IMG/VR virus record: IMGVR_UViG_3300011187_000066
Coordinates: 1 to 22,277 of that record
From: a virus
Reading direction: 5' to 3' (one strand)
Length of the DNA stretch: 22,277 bases
The position numbers and the translations under genes were made by a program. The notes below the pieces were generated by a model. It searched no databases and was not told the origin of the DNA. It was given only the letters and a program-made list of their open reading frames with translations. Position 1 is the first letter of the stretch. Every line of letters starts with the position of its first letter. Shown piece after piece: positions 14,904 to 22,260 of this stretch.

Positions 14904-16067
14904 TTAGATCGCGGTGTCGATGCACATCACACCGAAGTCCTGGTCATCACCATTGACCGGCGAGTAGAAGTCCGGCTTCAGGAAGCCGAAGATCTTGCCG
15001 ATGCTGATGCCGCCCTTGTTCTTGTAATCGAACCACTCCTCGTTCCATTCCGGAGTGCCCAGATCACAGAAGCCGAGCGCCTGTGCGCCGCACATCAGGA
15101 TGCGCTGGCCGTCGACACCGCCTGCCGTGGCAGCGTGGTCGCCCCACTTATTACCCAGGACACCGTTGTCGCCTATGGCCGTCAGCGCATCAGCACCCAG
15201 CGTGTTCGGCACGTAGCGGAACTCGTGGATGATGAGGCCGTCAGCCATGACCGATGTGGTGCCGCTGAACACCGGGTTGGATGCACCGCGCTGGTACGCA
15301 TGGCGCACGTTGGCGATATAGTCCGGGTCCAGTTTCAGCTTTGCCATGCCGGTGGGGTTCATGAAGACGTGGTACACCTCTTCACCGCCCTTGCCGCGCA
15401 GGCCCTTGATGTACTGCTCCTTGGCTTGCGCCTTGGCCAGAACCAGCATCTCATAGCTGGGGGTGTCATCAGGGGTAATGGCGGTGATATCACCGGTTTG
15501 CAGTCGGCCTGCGTTGGAGTCCCAACGGATATGGCGCTGCGAGGACGGAGCCGCGACATCACTGGCAAAGGCCAGGTCAGACAGGTTCCGACCCGTCGCG
15601 CGTACCGGGCGCAGTGCGCCGTTAGGCTTGACCGTGTAGGGCATGCCAGACAGCGTCAGGAAGCCCATCTGGTCGAGGCGGTCGCCCAGCCAGTAACCCA
15701 GGACATCCTTGGACGTTTTGCGGAAGTTCACGATGGACTTCTGCTCGCCCATCTTACCGCCGGAACGGTTGGCGTGACGCAGCATGTCGATCGTGATCAC
15801 ACGGTCGTATGCCTTGATCGCCTCTTCGTTCCCTTCCAGGTCGTTATCCCCGGTAACACCGTCTTCTTCAAGATCGGGTACCAGCGTAATAACGGCTTGG
15901 TCGCCGCGTTCCGTGCGCGTCAGTTCAGTGATGCGCTGGATCATGGAGTTCGCATCGGAACCCATGAAATTGAAAAGGAAAGAGTTGTTGCGGGCAACCT
16001 TCCAGACGTCGCGTGACCAGACCTTCTTGCGCTCAGTGGTCAGAGCCGTGAAATTTGTATCAGCCAT
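14904..16067 (-). CDS. Major capsid protein, N4 gp56 family (387 aa)
   Basis: The protein matches the N4 gp56 / DUF4043 major capsid group in length (N4 gp56 is about 400 aa) and in landmarks. These are 'FTALTTERKKVWSRDVWKVARNNSFLFNFMG' at the N-terminus, 'KAYDRVITIDMLRHANRSGGKMGEQ', 'DVLGYWLGDRLDQMGFLTLSG' and 'YHVFMNPTGMAKLKLDPDY'. Near the C-terminus are 'LGADALTAIGDN...RILMCGAQALGF' and 'DLGTPEWNEEWFDYKNKGGISIGKIFG'. It forms the icosahedral shell. The ATG has GAGGT 8 nt upstream. It is insulated from the scaffold gene by a terminator and has its own promoter-like dyad and a leader of about 160 nt, and it is followed by a hairpin. Together these fit very high, separately set expression. 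Confidence 0.9.
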   Translation of the reverse strand: MADTNFTALTTERKKVWSRDVWKVARNNSFLFNFMGSDANSMIQRITELTRTERGDQAVITLVPDLEEDGVTGDNDLEGNEEAIKAYDRVITIDMLRHANRSGGKMGEQKSIVNFRKTSKDVLGYWLGDRLDQMGFLTLSGMPYTVKPNGALRPVRATGRNLSDLAFASDVAAPSSQRHIRWDSNAGRLQTGDITAITPDDTPSYEMLVLAKAQAKEQYIKGLRGKGGEEVYHVFMNPTGMAKLKLDPDYIANVRHAYQRGASNPVFSGTTSVMADGLIIHEFRYVPNTLGADALTAIGDNGVLGNKWGDHAATAGGVDGQRILMCGAQALGFCDLGTPEWNEEWFDYKNKGGISIGKIFGFLKPDFYSPVNGDDQDFGVMCIDTAI

Positions 16068-16227
16068 TGTGGCTTACCTCATAATGAAAAACAGTTAAGC
16101 GACAGTCTCTCGGGCCTGTCTAAACAACCGTCCTCACTCTCGCGGAGGCCATCGATACGCAGTCTGGTTCCCTGACTGGGAGGAGCCTAGAAATACGCGG
16201 TATGTTTTGTCGTGTTCCGGTTCACGC
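16068..16227 (-). other. Predicted 160-nt untranslated leader of the capsid mRNA
   Basis: This is the stretch between the predicted +1 of dyad C and the capsid ATG. It holds no credible gene. A 5-bp stem GACAG/CTGTC with a 10-nt loop can form about 30 nt before the binding site (16099-16118). The only small frame, 10 codons at 16120-16152, has no ribosome binding site. The length is unusual in a genome whose other gaps are mostly under 70 nt. Confidence 0.4.
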
Positions 16228-16244
16228 TATAGGCACTGCCTATA
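16228..16244 (-). promoter_or_regulatory. Promoter-like 17-bp dyad, copy C (capsid unit)
   Basis: On the minus strand it reads TATAGGCAGTGCCTATA, then GCG: perfect 7-bp arms around a 3-nt spacer, preceded by CTAT. It lies between the scaffold terminator and the capsid gene, exactly where a new promoter would be needed. It differs from copy A in one base. The similarity to SP6/T7-type promoter ends (CTATAG at -5 to +1) is seen in the sequence; the promoter function is inferred. Confidence 0.55.
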
Positions 16245-16272
16245 ATAGCACCCGACCTTTTCTAAAAGCAAT

Positions 16273-16305
16273 AAAAAAGCCCGCATATCAACGGGATATG
16301 CGGGC
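16273..16305 (-). terminator. Strong factor-independent terminator after scaffold gene
   Basis: On the minus strand, GCCCGCATATC pairs perfectly with GATATGCGGGC (11 bp) around a 5-nt CCGTT loop and is followed at once by TTTTTTATTG. It begins 18 nt after the scaffold stop codon. No T-run follows on the plus strand, so it acts on leftward transcription only. It separates the packaging, portal and scaffold transcript from the capsid transcript. Confidence 0.88.
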
Positions 16306-16323
16306 CTGCCCAATCAGCCCTTC

Positions 16324-17466
16324 CTACAGAGAGTCGCCGCGAAGTGTCGCTTTGGTCGATTCGGGCAAAGCGTCGAACTCCTCCTCAGTCAGGGTATCGA
16401 GGTCAACTTTCCCGTCCCCTGCTGTATTGGAGCGTCCGCCCTCCCGGCTCGGCTGCGCTGCGGCTGCTTCAGCGTTGCGCTTGCGACTCTCCGGTGTGGG
16501 CTTGTTGGCGTTGGCGCTTGGCGGGGCCGGTGTCTCCTCTGGTGCCGGAGCCTCGTCCTTTTTCAGCAGCTCCGGGCGGTGCCGGGTCAGCGTCAGATTG
16601 ACCGCTTCGCTCAGGGCCTCATCGGCGGAGAGTCCGTCCGCCTGGAGCGCGCGCATCATGCTCCCTGCCCGCCCGGCAAGCTCATCGTCGAACTGGTTCG
16701 ACTCCGGGTTGAAGATGGGGTAGTCCGCCTCAACCTGGTCGACGACCGTGTCATAGCGCTCCTGGAGCGACTGCTGACTGACCCGGCCCACGGCCTGGTT
16801 CACGGCGGCATCGGTCCGCGCATCCATTTCCGTGCGCATCTGCGAACGGCCCTGTGTCACCCCGGCAGTGATCGCGTTGGTCATCTGCTCCATGAGAATC
16901 TTGGCGGCTTCTGAGTTCTTGCCGTCAAGGTTCATGTCCAGGGCGCGAGTGACCGCCTCGGCGTCGAGCACATCATCAAGGGTGATGGGCGTATCGTCCG
17001 CCGTGCTTTCCTCGACCCGGCGCTTGGATTCCATTTCTGAAATCCGGCGCTCCAGTTCCCGGCGCTTGCTGATCTCGCGATCCAGCCGCCCCTTGGGCAC
17101 GCGAGGCTCGTCGTTATCGCGCGCCGGGACTTCCGGCTCCGGGGTGCCCTCGTCGTCGCCCGTAGGCTCCGGATCCTCGCCCGGATTGGCCGCGTCCAGT
17201 TCTTCCTGGTCGGTGGCCGGGTCCGTCTCAGGCTCGGGTTCCGGTTCCGGGTCCGTCTCAGGCTCGGGTTCCGGTTCCGGGTCCGTCTCAGGCTCGGGTT
17301 CCGGCGTGTCGTCGGTCTCTTCCATCTCACCGCGCATCTCTGCGTCGTAGGCCGCCTGCTCCTCGGGCGTCATATCGTCCAGGTCGTTAAACGAAGCGGA
17401 CCCCCCGATATAGGGGTTATCCGTTTCGCTCTCAGGCTGGGGTGCTGCTGCTGCTTTGGTACCCAT
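16324..17466 (-). CDS. Capsid scaffolding / assembly protein (380 aa)
   Basis: A highly acidic, helical protein between portal and capsid is the usual place and character of a podoviral scaffold. Residues 1-50 hold 'GGSASFNDLDDMTPEEQAAYDAEMRGE'. Residues 55-82 are a PEPEPEPETD tandem repeat, and 83-120 remain acidic and disordered. Residues 125-150 are a basic coiled-coil-like segment (GRLDREISKRRELERRISEM). A helical core follows to about 300 ('YDTVVDQVEADYPIFNPESNQFDDELAGRAGSMM'). The C-terminus 'LDTLTEEEFDALPESTKATLRGDSL' matches the ending common in phage scaffold proteins. The ATG has GGAG 6 nt upstream, 12 nt after the portal stop. A strong terminator follows it. Confidence 0.82.
   Translation of the reverse strand: MGTKAAAAPQPESETDNPYIGGSASFNDLDDMTPEEQAAYDAEMRGEMEETDDTPEPEPETDPEPEPEPETDPEPEPEPETDPATDQEELDAANPGEDPEPTGDDEGTPEPEVPARDNDEPRVPKGRLDREISKRRELERRISEMESKRRVEESTADDTPITLDDVLDAEAVTRALDMNLDGKNSEAAKILMEQMTNAITAGVTQGRSQMRTEMDARTDAAVNQAVGRVSQQSLQERYDTVVDQVEADYPIFNPESNQFDDELAGRAGSMMRALQADGLSADEALSEAVNLTLTRHRPELLKKDEAPAPEETPAPPSANANKPTPESRKRNAEAAAAQPSREGGRSNTAGDGKVDLDTLTEEEFDALPESTKATLRGDSL
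17221..17304. repeat. 30-bp tandem repeat, 2.8 copies, inside the scaffold gene
   Basis: Two identical 30-bp units at 17221-17250 and 17251-17280 are followed by the first 24 bp of a third at 17281-17304. On the plus strand each unit begins GTCCGTCTCAGGCTCGGGTT. In the scaffold frame one unit encodes PEPEPEPETD, so loss or gain of a unit keeps the frame. Identity at the DNA level, including synonymous positions, shows that the repeat is recent. Confidence 0.93.
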
Positions 17467-17478
17467 TTGGGTCTCCTT

Positions 17479-19617
17479 TTATGACCGGGAAGAGTTTCCG
17501 GTGGGTTGCGGGGTGAGTGCTGACTGGAGCAGTTGCTGCGTCTGCTTGCCCTTGTGCTCCAGCATGATTTTTTGCATGGCGTCGTAGCCGGATTGCAGGG
17601 CCAGGCGTGAGCGGACCTCGAAACCTTCGCGCTCGATCTGGGCCTTCATTTCCAGCTCGGACAGCTTCAGTTCCAGCTCCTGCGGAATCGCACCGGTCTC
17701 CATGAGGACCTTCTGCGCTTCTGCGCGGAGCTTCATGACCTCGCCTTCCAGCTTGGCCACGTTGAGCTGCATGGTCTGGAGTTCCATCTGCTGGATCATT
17801 GCCTGCATCTGCGCTTGCTCCGGTGTCACTTCGCCACGGCCCGTCATTTCACGGACTTCCGTTGCGAGTGCGTGCTTCTTCTCCAGGTTGGAGTATTCAA
17901 TGATCCGGTCGTCCGGAATCATGACCCCTACGCTGCGCAGCTCCAGGGCTTCCGCGAACTGGGTGTCGTTGAACGTGTCACGGCTCGGCTGGCTCGATAT
18001 CACGACATCGAACGTGCCGGTGGTGATGTCATTGAGGACTTCTCCCTCGGGCGTCGGCATGTTCAATTGCAGCTGCTCAAAGCCCGGCTCGCCTTCCTTG
18101 GGCAGGTCACGCGTGATATTGATCACCCGGGGTTCGGTATAGAACGCCTGCACCAGATTCAGCAGCCGCTTGGCCACCATGCGCCGGGTGCGTGCCAGAT
18201 TGTCCAGGGGGACCTGGAGCTGAACCTGGCCCCGTTTCTCCTTGGAGTCGATCGCGACCCCAGAGACCTCGGACCCCGTGAGACCCAGCATGCCCTCGTT
18301 GACCCCGGAGATTTCCCGAATGTTATTGGCCGCTTTCATGCCGATCCGGTCAAGACCGGTCGGGATTGTGTTCGACTGGATCTTCTCAGGTGGCTGCGCG
18401 TTCGGCTTCACCGACAGAACGACCCCGGTCTCGGAGCCGCGTGCCGCCAGCTCTTCGTCGGTCATGTTGTCCAGCGACCCCTTGTACATGATCCAGCCGG
18501 AATTGGCGGTGCTGTTGACCACGTGCAGTTCCTGGCTGGACAGCTTGTTCAACAGGTCCTGCGGATCCAGCAGATTGCTCACGACGCCCGTCGTCTTCCC
18601 CCGGCGGAAATAGGGGAAGTACGGTACGATCGTGAACGCCCGGTATGGCGACCAGGAATCGTGGAGCATGATCTTGTCCGCGCAGACGCGCCACCGGACC
18701 CGGCGCTCGGTCTTCTTGTGCAGGAACAGGTTGAACTGGCTGGCGAACCCGCGTCGCTTCTCCCGGTTCCAGTTCTCGGGCACGCGCTTCTGGTCACCCG
18801 TTTCCGGATCGACGAAGAAGTACACCGTGGAGTTCTTCCAGAACTGGCGCTCAAGCACGCGTACCGAGCGCACCTGTCGGTTGGCCGGGTCGTGGCTCGC
18901 CCAGGCTTCGATGTGCCGGTTGTCTTCATCGGAGAACGTGTTCTCGTACTTGAAGCTGTCCGGTCCCTGGGTCCGGTCGTGGGTCGCGACGTGGGCGACC
19001 TTGTCGCGCATGTCCTTGCCGTACTCGACCTCGATCTCATCGAGTGACCACCAGCGGGTCTTGGTCACTTCCTGCCAGCTATCCGGGTCGTAGCTCTTCC
19101 CGTTCGGGTCCGGGATGATGTCCAGCGGATCCTCGACCGTGATTTCCGCGTGACCCATCAGGTTGTCGTCGAAGGCGATCCGGATGTCGAAGTAGCCCCG
19201 CTCCTGGATGATCCCGTCCGCGAAGACCTCAGACTCCAGCGAATCGTACTGCTGGTTGTCCATGATGGCCTGGGCCAGCTTGGTGAGCGCCGCCGCTTTC
19301 TCTTCCGTCCCGTCCTGGCCGGGCTTGTAGCGGATGTCCGCGCGCCGGGTAACCTGCTCCCCGAGAACCGTGTTGATGGTCGGGAGGATCTGGTTGATGG
19401 TCAGCGCCGGGCGGCCCTGCTTATCCAGCTTGGCTTTGTCTGCCGGGTCCCACTGATCACCACGGTAGTAGTTGTCGCACTTCTGCGCACGCTCCAGGTA
19501 CCCGTCATGCCCCAGGTCCTTTGCGCGGCGGTAGCGATCCCACTCCTCAAGGGCCGCCTGCTCATCCTTCTTTGCTGCAAGGTTGAGCTTCTCTACTTTA
19601 TTGGTAGCGGCTTCCAT
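17479..19617 (-). CDS. Portal protein, P22-type family (712 aa)
   Basis: This is the dodecameric portal at the DNA-packaging vertex; it binds the terminase during packaging and the adaptor afterwards. Length (712 aa; P22 portal is 725) and sequence fit the P22-like portal family. Landmarks include 'YYRGDQWDPADKAKLDKQGRPALTINQILPTINTVLGEQ', 'FADGIIQERGYFDIRI', 'DPLDIIPDPNGKSYDPDS', 'PYFPYFRRGKTTGVVSNLLDPQDLLNKLSSQELHVVNSTANSGW' and 'GVNEGMLGLTGSEVSGVAI'. Residues about 594-690 are a Gln/Met/Leu/Glu-rich helical stretch that would form the C-terminal barrel. The ATG has GGAG 8 nt upstream. It lies downstream of terminase and the 90-residue gene, in the usual order before the scaffold. Confidence 0.9.
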   Translation of the reverse strand: MEAATNKVEKLNLAAKKDEQAALEEWDRYRRAKDLGHDGYLERAQKCDNYYRGDQWDPADKAKLDKQGRPALTINQILPTINTVLGEQVTRRADIRYKPGQDGTEEKAAALTKLAQAIMDNQQYDSLESEVFADGIIQERGYFDIRIAFDDNLMGHAEITVEDPLDIIPDPNGKSYDPDSWQEVTKTRWWSLDEIEVEYGKDMRDKVAHVATHDRTQGPDSFKYENTFSDEDNRHIEAWASHDPANRQVRSVRVLERQFWKNSTVYFFVDPETGDQKRVPENWNREKRRGFASQFNLFLHKKTERRVRWRVCADKIMLHDSWSPYRAFTIVPYFPYFRRGKTTGVVSNLLDPQDLLNKLSSQELHVVNSTANSGWIMYKGSLDNMTDEELAARGSETGVVLSVKPNAQPPEKIQSNTIPTGLDRIGMKAANNIREISGVNEGMLGLTGSEVSGVAIDSKEKRGQVQLQVPLDNLARTRRMVAKRLLNLVQAFYTEPRVINITRDLPKEGEPGFEQLQLNMPTPEGEVLNDITTGTFDVVISSQPSRDTFNDTQFAEALELRSVGVMIPDDRIIEYSNLEKKHALATEVREMTGRGEVTPEQAQMQAMIQQMELQTMQLNVAKLEGEVMKLRAEAQKVLMETGAIPQELELKLSELEMKAQIEREGFEVRSRLALQSGYDAMQKIMLEHKGKQTQQLLQSALTPQPTGNSSRS

Positions 19618-19646
19618 GGTGACTTCTCCAGGTCAGGACGGCCCAA

Positions 19647-19919
19647 TCAGGCTGCGTCGTCTGTTTCGATGTGTTGGTCGGCTGTCTGTTCGCGGTACTG
19701 GGCTTGCGCTTTTTTCTCGGCCTCCTGACGCGCCACGAAGGCTGCGTGATTCGTCGTGGCCGCGAGGACGATGCCGAGCAGGTCATTGGGGTTCTGGGCG
19801 ATGAGCTGCCCGTCTTCGGTGTGGACAATAAACCCATTGATCCCAGCCTCCACGGTGACGTTCTCCCCCGATTTGAAGTACGGAGGGTTCTGCTGTTCTA
19901 TTGCTGTTTGTGCGGTCAT
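19647..19919 (-). CDS. Small unknown protein between terminase and portal (90 aa)
   Basis: I do not recognise a named family. Residues 13-55 look like a small beta-strand domain ('PYFKSGENVTVEAGINGFIVHTEDGQLIAQNPNDLLGIV'). The rest is an Ala/Gln/Glu-rich helix (HAAFVARQEAEKKAQAQYREQ) with an acidic tail. It starts 12 nt after the terminase stop, with GGAG 7 nt upstream of the ATG, and ends 29 nt before the portal start, so it belongs to the packaging operon. A packaging accessory or minor virion role is possible. No zinc, nuclease or DNA-binding motif is visible. Confidence 0.65.
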   Translation of the reverse strand: MTAQTAIEQQNPPYFKSGENVTVEAGINGFIVHTEDGQLIAQNPNDLLGIVLAATTNHAAFVARQEAEKKAQAQYREQTADQHIETDDAA

Positions 19920-19931
19920 CGATCTACTCCT

Positions 19932-21587
19932 TTATGCGCTCATGGCGCTTTTGCGATTGACGTCTCCCCCTCGGGAGAAACGGTGTAGCTTGTCTTTCCA
20001 GCTCGGCTTCTTCTCCAGCCGGATGGTTGCCGGGTTCATCAGCATCAGCATCTGGCCGATCCAGGCGAAGAAGTCCACCTGGTCGTCGTTTACGCCTGTG
20101 GGGAAGCGCAGCAACTCGCTCACGAAGGACTCGGTCCACGGGGCGTTGAACGGGATGTGGATCTTTCCGGCTTCCCACATGCCCTGCACGGCGCGTGCAC
20201 GGGCGACCTTGTCCTGCTTCCCGGGCTTGAGTTCGGTGTAGGAGAAGTCCCATATCCGTTTTTCTTCCTTCATTTCATGCAGAAAGGGGCCGATCGACAT
20301 TTCGATCATGCCTTTCTCGATACCCGTCAGGTCCGGTCGCCACTGGTCGAACATCCCCAGGATCTGACGGCACAGTTCCAGTGACCCCCAGTGACCGCGC
20401 CTGACATGGCGGACCCACAGGTCATTTTTCTGGTCGATGCTCACGATGCCGCCCACAGAGTAGTCGTTCTCCTGCTTTTCGCCAATGGCCAGGTCCCACG
20501 CGCTGTAGTGGACCAGTTCCCTGTCGTTGGGCAGCGCGCCGGGGTCGTTGTAGTCGTACCACTGGATGTGCTCGCGCGTGAAAAAGGCCCCTTCATCCGG
20601 CACCGGATTCTGCTGATACAGGGCTGCCCAGTCGCGCGGGCCAATCGTGTTCTTGATCCGGCTCAGCGCGTCCAGGTCGTACCGGTCGGGGTGCAACGCC
20701 TCACCTTTGCCCCGGTACGTCTCGTCATCAGTCGCTTCAGCGGGGTAATTGACGATCTCCCACTGGTCTGCCCCCTCCTTCATGGCCTCGGTGAGCCTGC
20801 CAGCGAGGTCATCATCGTGCCATCGCGTGAGGATGACGATGACCCCGCCACCGGGGGCGAGTCGGGTGTACGCGGTCGAGGTGTACCAGTCCCAGGTGTT
20901 CTGGCGACTGGCTTCGCTCTCGGCGTCCTCCCGGTTTTTAACCGGGTCATCAATAATCAGGACGTGGGCACCTTTACCGGTGATGGCACCGCCGACACCG
21001 GCTGCCATGTAGCCCCCACCTTCTGTCGTCATCCACGCTTCCGCGCCCTGGGAATCCGGGTGCAGGCGCGTCTCAAACAGCGCCTGGTACGCCGGGTCGC
21101 GGATAATCTCCCGGTTGATCCGGGAGAAGCTGACCGACAGCGAGCCAGAGTACGAGCAGGCCATGACCTCGTGGTTCGGGTAGCGCCCCAGATGCCACGG
21201 CGGCAGGCCCTTGGACGTGAGCTGGCTCTTGCCGTGGCGCGGCGGCATGGTCAGCAGCAGACGTGGACTCAGCCGGTTGGCCACGTCGTCGCTGAACTTC
21301 TCCAACCGGCGACAGATGTCCTTGTGCACCCAGCCCGGGATGTAGTCCGGGTTGAAGCGCATCACGAACGGCAGGAAATTGTCCCGGCACAGCCGCCGCC
21401 GCGCCGCCTCGCGCCGGGCGTACTCCGCCGGGTTGTCAGCCAGTGCCTGGCGCTCCTTCTCCTCGATCTCGCGCAGACGCATACCGGCCAGCTTGCGCTC
21501 GGCCAGGTCGCGCTCGATCTCGACCTGGATCTCGGAATCGGAGTTCCGGCGATCCAGCTCTTCTTTGGAGAAGGTCTTCGCGGTCAT
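19932..21587 (-). CDS. Terminase large subunit, ATPase-nuclease (551 aa)
   Basis: This motor pumps DNA through the portal and cuts the concatemer. The ATPase domain has a Walker A-like 'MPPRHGKS' (114-121), a Walker B 'HVLIIDDP' (208-215, D213/D214) and a motif III-like 'VILTRWHDDD' (251-260). The RNase H-like nuclease shows 'YSAWDLAIGE' (D365), 'LTGIEKG' (E424) and 'VNDDQVDFFAW' (D501, D502, D505). The first 70 residues are a charged helix (KEELDRRNSDSEIQVEIERDLAERK). The true start is the ATG at 21587, overlapping the previous stop as TGATG. The frame is open 80 codons further upstream, but that part lies inside the Tad2-like gene. No small subunit gene is recognised in the window; it may lie to the right. 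Confidence 0.93.
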   Translation of the reverse strand: MTAKTFSKEELDRRNSDSEIQVEIERDLAERKLAGMRLREIEEKERQALADNPAEYARREAARRRLCRDNFLPFVMRFNPDYIPGWVHKDICRRLEKFSDDVANRLSPRLLLTMPPRHGKSQLTSKGLPPWHLGRYPNHEVMACSYSGSLSVSFSRINREIIRDPAYQALFETRLHPDSQGAEAWMTTEGGGYMAAGVGGAITGKGAHVLIIDDPVKNREDAESEASRQNTWDWYTSTAYTRLAPGGGVIVILTRWHDDDLAGRLTEAMKEGADQWEIVNYPAEATDDETYRGKGEALHPDRYDLDALSRIKNTIGPRDWAALYQQNPVPDEGAFFTREHIQWYDYNDPGALPNDRELVHYSAWDLAIGEKQENDYSVGGIVSIDQKNDLWVRHVRRGHWGSLELCRQILGMFDQWRPDLTGIEKGMIEMSIGPFLHEMKEEKRIWDFSYTELKPGKQDKVARARAVQGMWEAGKIHIPFNAPWTESFVSELLRFPTGVNDDQVDFFAWIGQMLMLMNPATIRLEKKPSWKDKLHRFSRGGDVNRKSAMSA

Positions 21588-22093
21588 CAGCCGACGAGCA
21601 CCCAGTCTTCTGCGAGCATGTCGGTCTGCGAGCACAGCCACGGCACGATCTGCCCGTCTGCCGTGCGCATGTCGATGTGTGCGTGGTAATTGATCTCGGT
21701 GCCTTCGGGGTAGATACCCGTCAACGGCGGGCGGTTCACCTTGAAGGTGCTGCCCGGCACCAGGAAGAGGAACATCCCCTTGCCGTTCCAGCCGACCCGC
21801 GCGACACGCCCGCCCCGCTTGATGCACTCCAGCGCGTGGCCGAAGTCCATACCCTCTTCGGTGGGCTGGTACGCTTCATGGAACACGTCGCGGGGCGACC
21901 AGCTGATGTAGCCGTCGTGATCGGGGTGGTTGCTCCCGCCGCCGTTGATATACTCGACCAGGAAGCCCTCATCCGCCCCGTTCTCGTTGGCCCCGTTCTC
22001 GTCGGCGGGTAGCTCCCAGCCACGGTAGTCGTTATATTCCTGCCGGTTCATTGGCCGGGCCAGAATGGCCTTGGTTCCCATGTACGTCTTCAT
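21587..22093 (-). CDS. Two-domain protein with C-terminal DUF2829/Tad2-like domain (168 aa)
   Basis: Residues about 81-168 carry the DUF2829 signature: 'MDFGHALECIKRGGRVARVGWNGKGMFLFLVPGS', then 'INYHAHIDMRTADGQIVPWLCSQTDMLAEDWVLV'. DUF2829 proteins include Tad2, which binds the gcADPR signal of the Thoeris defense system and blocks it. Residues 1-80 form a separate part (MGTKAILARPMNRQEYNDYRGW...GYISWSPRDVFHEAYQPT) that I recall from other phage proteins, alone or joined to DUF2829. The link is a short ENGAN/ENGAD repeat region near 32-43. The start is the ATG at 22093 (GGAG 8 nt upstream), overlapping the previous stop as ATGA. The terminase start follows by TGATG, so all three are probably translationally coupled. 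The anti-defense role is inferred from the family. Confidence 0.8.
   Translation of the reverse strand: MKTYMGTKAILARPMNRQEYNDYRGWELPADENGANENGADEGFLVEYINGGGSNHPDHDGYISWSPRDVFHEAYQPTEEGMDFGHALECIKRGGRVARVGWNGKGMFLFLVPGSTFKVNRPPLTGIYPEGTEINYHAHIDMRTADGQIVPWLCSQTDMLAEDWVLVG
21976..22005. repeat. 15-bp tandem duplication in the Tad2-like gene
   Basis: GCCCCGTTCTCGTTG at 21976-21990 is followed by the same 15 bp with one change (T to C at position 14) at 21991-22005. It encodes the repeated five residues around ENGAN/ENGAD in the N-terminal part of the protein. It looks like a small in-frame expansion of a loop. Confidence 0.8.
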
Positions 22094-22260
22094 GGTTCCC
22101 GCTCCTTTTTTAGGGTTTTCCCCATCCGTTTGTCGCTCCAGAACTGCTCCCCGATGACGATGCCTGCCGTCATAAAGCCAAACAGCAGAACCATGCACAG
22201 GCCGAGGTAGAGTGCCCCGGCAACCATCAGCGCGTGTTCAAGGTAGTCAGGTAGCATCAT
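22090..22260 (-). CDS. Small membrane protein (56 aa), unknown function
   Basis: The protein has one long or two short hydrophobic segments at residues 10-36 (ALMVAGALYLGLCMVLLFGF and on) and a basic C-terminal tail (DKRMGKTLKKEREP) expected to stay in the cytoplasm. It could be a holin-type or superinfection-related membrane protein, but nothing settles this. I chose the ATG at 22260, which has GGAG 9 nt upstream. An in-frame ATG at 22275 would add five residues (MEINT), but its upstream region lies outside the window and the GGAG would fall inside the gene. The stop overlaps the Tad2-like start as ATGA. Confidence 0.62.
   Translation of the reverse strand: MMLPDYLEHALMVAGALYLGLCMVLLFGFMTAGIVIGEQFWSDKRMGKTLKKEREP

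Noticed and set aside
16120-16152. 10-codon leader peptide in the capsid leader
   Set aside because: It has no ribosome binding site and no regulatory codon run; it is likely chance.
17221-17304. CRISPR-like array
   Set aside because: The units are directly adjacent with no spacers and lie in frame within the scaffold gene.
17815-19047. 410-codon open frame on the plus strand
   Set aside because: It is antisense to the portal gene, has no ribosome binding site or domain, and is a shadow of the portal reading frame.
20391-21689. 432-codon open frame on the plus strand
   Set aside because: It lies wholly antisense to terminase and the Tad2-like gene and has Arg/Val/His-rich composition without motifs; it reflects GC-rich third codon positions.
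21588-21827. 80-codon upstream extension of terminase
   Set aside because: The extension is Arg/His/Gly-rich out-of-frame reading of the Tad2-like gene; the ATG at 21587 fits the TGATG overlap and the normal family length.
22094-22198. 35-codon upstream extension of the Tad2-like gene
   Set aside because: The ATG at 22093 has a proper binding site and an ATGA overlap; the extension would lie inside the upstream membrane protein gene.
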